A DNA stretch of 64,000 nucleotides from the NCBI RefSeq assembly GCF_000023825.1, contig NC_013061.1:4340001-4404000 (forward strand), given 5' to 3'. Positions within the stretch are counted from its first letter, which is position 1, and each line of letters starts with the position of its first letter. Source of the stretch: Pedobacter heparinus DSM 2366. Lineage in GTDB: Bacteria; Bacteroidota; Bacteroidia; Sphingobacteriales; Sphingobacteriaceae. Made by a program: the position numbers and the translations under genes. This document shows, piece by piece, positions 60,450 to 64,000 of the stretch. The notes under the pieces are model-generated. The model saw only the letters and a program-made list of their open reading frames with translations, was not told where the DNA came from and did no database searches.

Positions 60450-62495
60450 TTACCAGATTTTAACTCTTTTTTCAGGAGCTAGATATAAAGAATCTGTAGG
60501 TTTTACATTAAATGCAGTATAAAACTCCGGGATATTCCTTACCACCCCATTTACCCTGAATTTGGCCGGAGCATGTGGGTCTGTCCCCACTTGTGTTCTT
60601 AAAGCCTCATTTGTAGATTTATTTAACCAGGCTTGGCCCCAGCCAATAAACACCCTTTGTTCACCTGTAAAACCATCCATAACAGGTGCAGGCTTACCAT
60701 TTAAACTTGCTTTATAAGCCCTCAATGCAATGCTTAAGCCACCAAGGTCACCAATATTTTCGCCAAGCGTAAAATTTCCATTTACATTCAGGTCAGGAAG
60801 CACTTTAAACGCACTATACTGTGCTACCAGTGCATTGGTTCTCTTTTTAAACTCTTCATTGTCTTTCTTTGTCCACCAGTTCCGCATCACACCATCCCCA
60901 TCAAATGTACTGCCTTGATCGTCAAAACCATGACCAATCTCGTGCCCGATCACAGCACCTATACCGCCATAATTTACCGCATCATCTGCTTTCATATCAA
61001 AGAAAGGAGGCTGTAAGATTGCTGCAGGAAACACAATTTCGTTCATAGGCGGATTGTAGTAAGCATTTACCGTTTGTGGGTTCATCCCCCATTCAGAACG
61101 GTCTACAGGTTTGCCAAGTTTGTTTATGGTCCGGTTATACTCAAATTCTGTTGCACGTACATTGTTACCATAAAGATCACCTTTAACCACCTTTAATGCA
61201 CTATAATCTCTCCATTTATCCGGATAACCAATTTTAGGAGTGAACTTGTTAATTTTTATCAAAGCCTGTTTTTTGGTCTCAGGGCTCATCCAGTCCAATT
61301 CTTTAATACTGGCTTCATACGCTTTTAAAAGATTGACCACCAACTTTACCATCCGCTCTTTAGCCTCTGCAGGAAAATGTTTTTCCACATACAACTTACC
61401 TACCATTTCACCCAGGTTTGCATTTACCACATCAACAGCCCGGCGCCATTGCGGCTTCTGTTCTTTGATACCCCTTAATGTTGTACCATAAAAGTTAAAA
61501 TTTTCCTGATCCAGGGCAGAATTCAACATACTTGCACTCTCTGTAATTACTCCCCATTTCAAATAGTTTTTCCAGGTATCTATAGGTGTATTTTTAAGGA
61601 TAGCATTCAGGTCCTTGGTATAGGCTACCTGTGTAACCACCAAACTGTCTACTCCCCTGATCCCCCCCTCAAGCAGCAATTTATTCCAGTCAAAATCAAC
61701 CAGCAGTTTATTCAGGTCCTTAACAGCATACTTATTATACAATGCCGCCATATTTCTGGTATCTTCTTTTTTCATCTGTTTGGAAGCCATCAGGGTCTCC
61801 AAAGCCATAACCTGTTTTGCGATAGCTTTTGCATCCTGTATTCCGGCAATGTTCAGCATATTTTCTATATGCTGAATGTATTTATTGCGTATCTCTTTCG
61901 ACTTCGCATCAGTAAGCAAATAGTAATCACGATCTGGCAAACCCAAACCACCTTGCCAGCTGAACAGCATATATTTTTTCGGATCTTTAAAATCTTCCAT
62001 TACCCCAAGGCTAAAAGGAATTTTAAAACCCAATTTATTGGCATAGGCAAAATAACCGGCAAGGTCTTTATTTGTGGTAAGCGCATCGATCTTTTTAAAT
62101 TCGGCAGCAAGCGGTTCAAGCCCGATAGCATCACGAACTTTCATGTTCATATAAGACTCGTAAAAATCACCTATCTTTTGTTCTTCAGACCCATCCTTAG
62201 ATTTAACCTTTGCTGCGGTCTCAATGATCGCCTTCACATCATCCTGGGCTTTATCATTAACAATGGCCATTGCCCCAAAAGAAGCTTTGTCTGAGGGGAT
62301 TTTGGTGTTCTTCACCCATGTGCCATTTACGTATTCAGTAAAATTATTGCCCGGAGCTACAGTGGTATCCATGTTTTTAAGGACAATACCTGAATAAAGG
62401 TCGGTAGTTTTAGCCCCTGGACTGTTACATGCGGACATAAAAAGGATGGTTCCAGCAACCACAGCAATACCTGCAGGCTTATTCAATTTTATCAT
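60450..62495 (-). CDS. M13-family metallopeptidase (neprilysin/PepO-like) lipoprotein
   Basis: A 681 aa zinc endopeptidase exported as a lipoprotein (LFMSAC, Cys23). The N-terminal M13 domain starts with PGNNFTEYVNGTWVKNTKIP (the family start motif) and the C-terminal domain has NAYYNPPMNEIVFPAAILQP, the zinc motif His518-Glu519-x-x-His522 (IGHEIGHGFDD), ENIGDLGGLSIAL with the third ligand Glu, and the DPHAPAKFRVNGVVRN end. It cleaves peptides in the periplasm or at the cell surface. Upstream on its strand lies a TAnnTTTG box (62517-62524). Confidence 0.95.
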   Translation of the reverse strand: MIKLNKPAGIAVVAGTILFMSACNSPGAKTTDLYSGIVLKNMDTTVAPGNNFTEYVNGTWVKNTKIPSDKASFGAMAIVNDKAQDDVKAIIETAAKVKSKDGSEEQKIGDFYESYMNMKVRDAIGLEPLAAEFKKIDALTTNKDLAGYFAYANKLGFKIPFSLGVMEDFKDPKKYMLFSWQGGLGLPDRDYYLLTDAKSKEIRNKYIQHIENMLNIAGIQDAKAIAKQVMALETLMASKQMKKEDTRNMAALYNKYAVKDLNKLLVDFDWNKLLLEGGIRGVDSLVVTQVAYTKDLNAILKNTPIDTWKNYLKWGVITESASMLNSALDQENFNFYGTTLRGIKEQKPQWRRAVDVVNANLGEMVGKLYVEKHFPAEAKERMVKLVVNLLKAYEASIKELDWMSPETKKQALIKINKFTPKIGYPDKWRDYSALKVVKGDLYGNNVRATEFEYNRTINKLGKPVDRSEWGMNPQTVNAYYNPPMNEIVFPAAILQPPFFDMKADDAVNYGGIGAVIGHEIGHGFDDQGSTFDGDGVMRNWWTKKDNEEFKKRTNALVAQYSAFKVLPDLNVNGNFTLGENIGDLGGLSIALRAYKASLNGKPAPVMDGFTGEQRVFIGWGQAWLNKSTNEALRTQVGTDPHAPAKFRVNGVVRNIPEFYTAFNVKPTDSLYLAPEKRVKIW

Positions 62496-62516
62496 AGATT
62501 AATGAGTTAGTATATT

Positions 62517-62524
62517 CAAACTTA
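62517..62524 (-). promoter_or_regulatory. -7 element of the M13 peptidase gene
   Basis: On the minus strand TAAGTTTG matches TAnnTTTG and ends 21 bp before the start codon at 62495. No convincing -33 TTG is seen. Confidence 0.5.
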
Positions 62525-62579
62525 GTAAAAAGATATTTAACCACCTGCTATTTAAAGCCCGATGAATAACATTTTTACA

Positions 62580-63041
62580 TTAAAGCTTAACGGAGAGGTA
62601 AATGTCCACAACAGCATCTTCAGGATTTTGTGCTTTTTCTCCGTACACCTCAAAGTCTGAAGTGTATGCCCTGGGAATATCACTATTCCAGATATCAACC
62701 CAGGCATCGAATACCACACCTTTTAATAAGTTACCTTTTACACTGCGTTGCTGATAGCTCCCCCCTTCAATCAGGAGACCGGATAATCCTTCCGGAATAT
62801 GGTCCAGATTTTCTACCCGGTAGCCGATCAATGTAGTATAAGGCTGGGTATAATCGCCATCATAAGCTGTGTAGATGCTGTAGACATCATTACTTATTAC
62901 TCCCGGAATTTGTGCAGCAATATTGGCCGACCAGAACCTGTCCCAAAGTTCAGGAATATCTTTTGCAGCACTTCCGTCGGCATTGCTTGTTCTAACTGTG
63001 ATTCCTATTACAGGAAATGAATGGATGATTTGATTTTTCAT
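62580..63041 (-). CDS. GyrI-like/effector-binding-domain protein
   Basis: Start chosen at ATG 63041; the frame is open to a GTG at 63059. The 153 aa protein is a stand-alone GyrI-like (AraC effector-binding, SOUL-type) domain: FPVIGITVRTSN, IPELWDRFWSANIAAQIPG, YSIYTAYDGDYTQPYTTLIG, ENLDHIPEGLSGLLIEGGSY and FEVYGEKAQNPEDAVVDIYL. Such domains bind hydrophobic small molecules and may hydrolyse or sense them. No DNA-binding part is attached, so a regulator role by itself is unlikely. Confidence 0.88.
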   Translation of the reverse strand: MKNQIIHSFPVIGITVRTSNADGSAAKDIPELWDRFWSANIAAQIPGVISNDVYSIYTAYDGDYTQPYTTLIGYRVENLDHIPEGLSGLLIEGGSYQQRSVKGNLLKGVVFDAWVDIWNSDIPRAYTSDFEVYGEKAQNPEDAVVDIYLSVKL

Positions 63042-63130
63042 TTTTATAATTTTGATCACGCAAAATTAAACAGGCGTATGACAACCCTATGTCAGTGCCG
63101 AAAATTTATTTTACAATTCCCGTAAAACAA

Positions 63131-63313
63131 CTAGGGTTTTCCCACAGCAGTAATGGTATCTGTACCAACTGTATCAGTTTTTACCGTATCAGTTTTTGCA
63201 ACCGCTGTTGAAGCGCTCGCTTCATCCTTAGCTGGGGCTCTCAACTGCATTTTAGTATTGTCGCAGGCACTGAGGGTCAACACCATAGCAACCATAAAGA
63301 GGAAACGTTTCAT
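63131..63313 (-). CDS. Small lipoprotein with TDTV repeats
   Basis: A 60 aa predicted lipoprotein (MVAMVLTLSAC, Cys18). The mature part of about 40 residues is low in complexity, with three TDT units (KTDTVKTDTVGTDT). It is a small membrane-anchored spacer-like protein with no recognisable domain. The signal peptide and normal start make it likely real. Confidence 0.6.
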   Translation of the reverse strand: MKRFLFMVAMVLTLSACDNTKMQLRAPAKDEASASTAVAKTDTVKTDTVGTDTITAVGKP

Positions 63314-63506
63314 AAAGATTTTTAAAAATTCTAATTCAAAATTAGAGAATAAATTGTTCTAAATGTTACAAACCTAATTTGAATTGTATCCTTATTTTAT
63401 TTAATTACATCAGGATTACTTTGGTAAAAACCCTGTTCCAGTTATTATTCTTTTCTTAACAGTGTCTTAACATGGATGCTTTAATTTTATAGTAATCACT
63501 AAGCAG

Positions 63507-64000
63507 ATGGTTATGATCAGTACAAAAACCTTATACAATGCGGTCCTGAAAACAGAACAGATTTATGACACCCATAAATTTCAGTCATTACCACAGCCAT
63601 CGGGCAGCTATCCTTACAGATTAAATCTGGATGTTCCTGCGGATAGCAAAAAGCTTATTTTTCAGATGGTTGGTGATACAGGCGGACTGAATACTGCAGG
63701 TGCCAGACAACAGGTTGTAAAACAAATGGCAGCCCAATATACAAATGCAGCCACAAAGCACGATGAACCATCTTTTTTGTACCACCTGGGAGATATTGTA
63801 TACCATTATGGGGAAGCGGAACAATATGAAGGACAATTTCTCGGGCCCTTTGAATATTATCCCGGACCCATTTATGCCATTGCCGGAAACCATGACAGCG
63901 ATATCAATCCGGAAAGTGAAACACACTACGATAGTCTGGAAGCTTTTTATACTACATTTTGTAATACCTGTCCTAAAACCATTTATTTTGGTCAACACAT
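63507..64000 (+). CDS. Calcineurin-like metallophosphoesterase, 3' end outside window
   Basis: The frame is open from ATG 63507 (or ATG 63513) to the end of the window, so the gene continues beyond. The visible 162-164 residues contain metallophosphoesterase motifs: MVGDTGG (Asp55 counted from 63513), YHLGDIVYHYGEA (GD-x-x-Y), and IAGNHDSDI (GNHD with His127). Metal-dependent phosphoesterase or nuclease activity is expected; the substrate is unknown. There is no signal peptide, so it is probably cytoplasmic. The upstream 63314-63506 gap has only A/T-rich sequence. Confidence 0.85.
   Translation, partial: MVMISTKTLYNAVLKTEQIYDTHKFQSLPQPSGSYPYRLNLDVPADSKKLIFQMVGDTGGLNTAGARQQVVKQMAAQYTNAATKHDEPSFLYHLGDIVYHYGEAEQYEGQFLGPFEYYPGPIYAIAGNHDSDINPESETHYDSLEAFYTTFCNTCPKTIYFGQH

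Noticed and set aside
63621..63998. A 125-codon open frame on the minus strand at the right edge.
   Set aside because: The plus strand carries clear metallophosphoesterase motifs (GDTGG, HLGDIVY, GNHD) over the same bases; the minus frame is an antisense shadow.
1..64000. CRISPR arrays, tRNA or rRNA genes, intact insertion sequences, prophage.
   Set aside because: No regularly spaced repeats, cloverleaf-type genes, transposase-coding frames or phage structural genes were seen on reading both strands.

Overview
The window is chromosomal DNA from a member of the Bacteroidota, most likely family Sphingobacteriaceae (Pedobacter-like). Seen in the sequence: a SusC/SusD pair, many lipoproteins, single-polypeptide propeller/Y_Y_Y regulators, BT_3928- and DUF1599-type genes, a bacterial GH3 acyl-amidosynthetase gene, A/T-rich gene starts with weak Shine-Dalgarno signals, and several promoters that fit the Bacteroidota -7 element TAnnTTTG. 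The genus is an inference from general gene content, not from a search.

Layout. (1) 1-14010 is a polysaccharide utilisation locus (PUL): the 3' part of a transmembrane regulator, SusC, SusD, a LamG lipoprotein, two tandem GH144-type (glycoamylase-like) enzymes and a GH3 beta-glucosidase, closed by a strong terminator. GH144 is the family of bacterial endo-beta-1,2-glucanases and sophorose-releasing enzymes, so the best prediction is a locus for beta-1,2-glucan (linear, or the cyclic/osmoregulated glucans of proteobacteria). (2) 14058-17354 holds small accessory genes, the remnant of a GNAT acetyltransferase gene next to a large inverted repeat, an alpha/beta hydrolase, yebC and an SDR threonine dehydrogenase. 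(3) 17622-27918 is a ten-gene same-strand cluster, closed by a terminator, that looks like an oxidative sugar/glycoside pathway: a gluconate-2-dehydrogenase-subunit-3-like protein, GMC oxidoreductase and cytochrome c (a putative periplasmic C3 glycoside dehydrogenase), two Gfo/Idh/MocA oxidoreductases, three TIM-barrel isomerase-like proteins, a DUF1080 protein (3-keto-disaccharide hydrolase family) and an MFS transporter. (4) 28016-38879 is housekeeping: asd, dacB-type PBP4, GH20, truA, a DoxX protein, a tight minus-strand operon (DUF1599, BT_3928, lone ABC permease, aroK), folP and cdaA.

(5) 38880-41210 is an A/T-rich minus-strand islet with three orphan lipoproteins and a short AAA ATPase whose Walker A motif is degenerate. 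(6) 41309-45471 carries a bacilliredoxin, a bestrophin, a UspA-like protein and a histidine kinase/response regulator pair. (7) 45635-54405 carries ahcY, a broken polysaccharide deacetylase gene (internal deletion plus frameshift), an MscS channel, pdxJ, a lipoprotein, gcvP and YceI. (8) 54552-64000 carries a single-domain response regulator, an MBL hydrolase, recJ, lptB, a GH3 acyl-amidosynthetase, a CBS protein, an M13 peptidase, a GyrI-like protein, a small lipoprotein and the start of a metallophosphoesterase that runs off the window.

How the parts may work together: the PUL should release sophorose and short beta-1,2-gluco-oligosaccharides into the periplasm. A GH3 glucosidase is present for direct hydrolysis, but only 3.6 kb further on lies the same-strand oxidative operon, whose family members act on glucosides by C3 oxidation. 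The idea that the two loci form one hydrolytic-plus-oxidative pathway for glucans is the most interesting hypothesis in this window and is an inference. I found no tRNA, rRNA, CRISPR array, intact insertion sequence or prophage.
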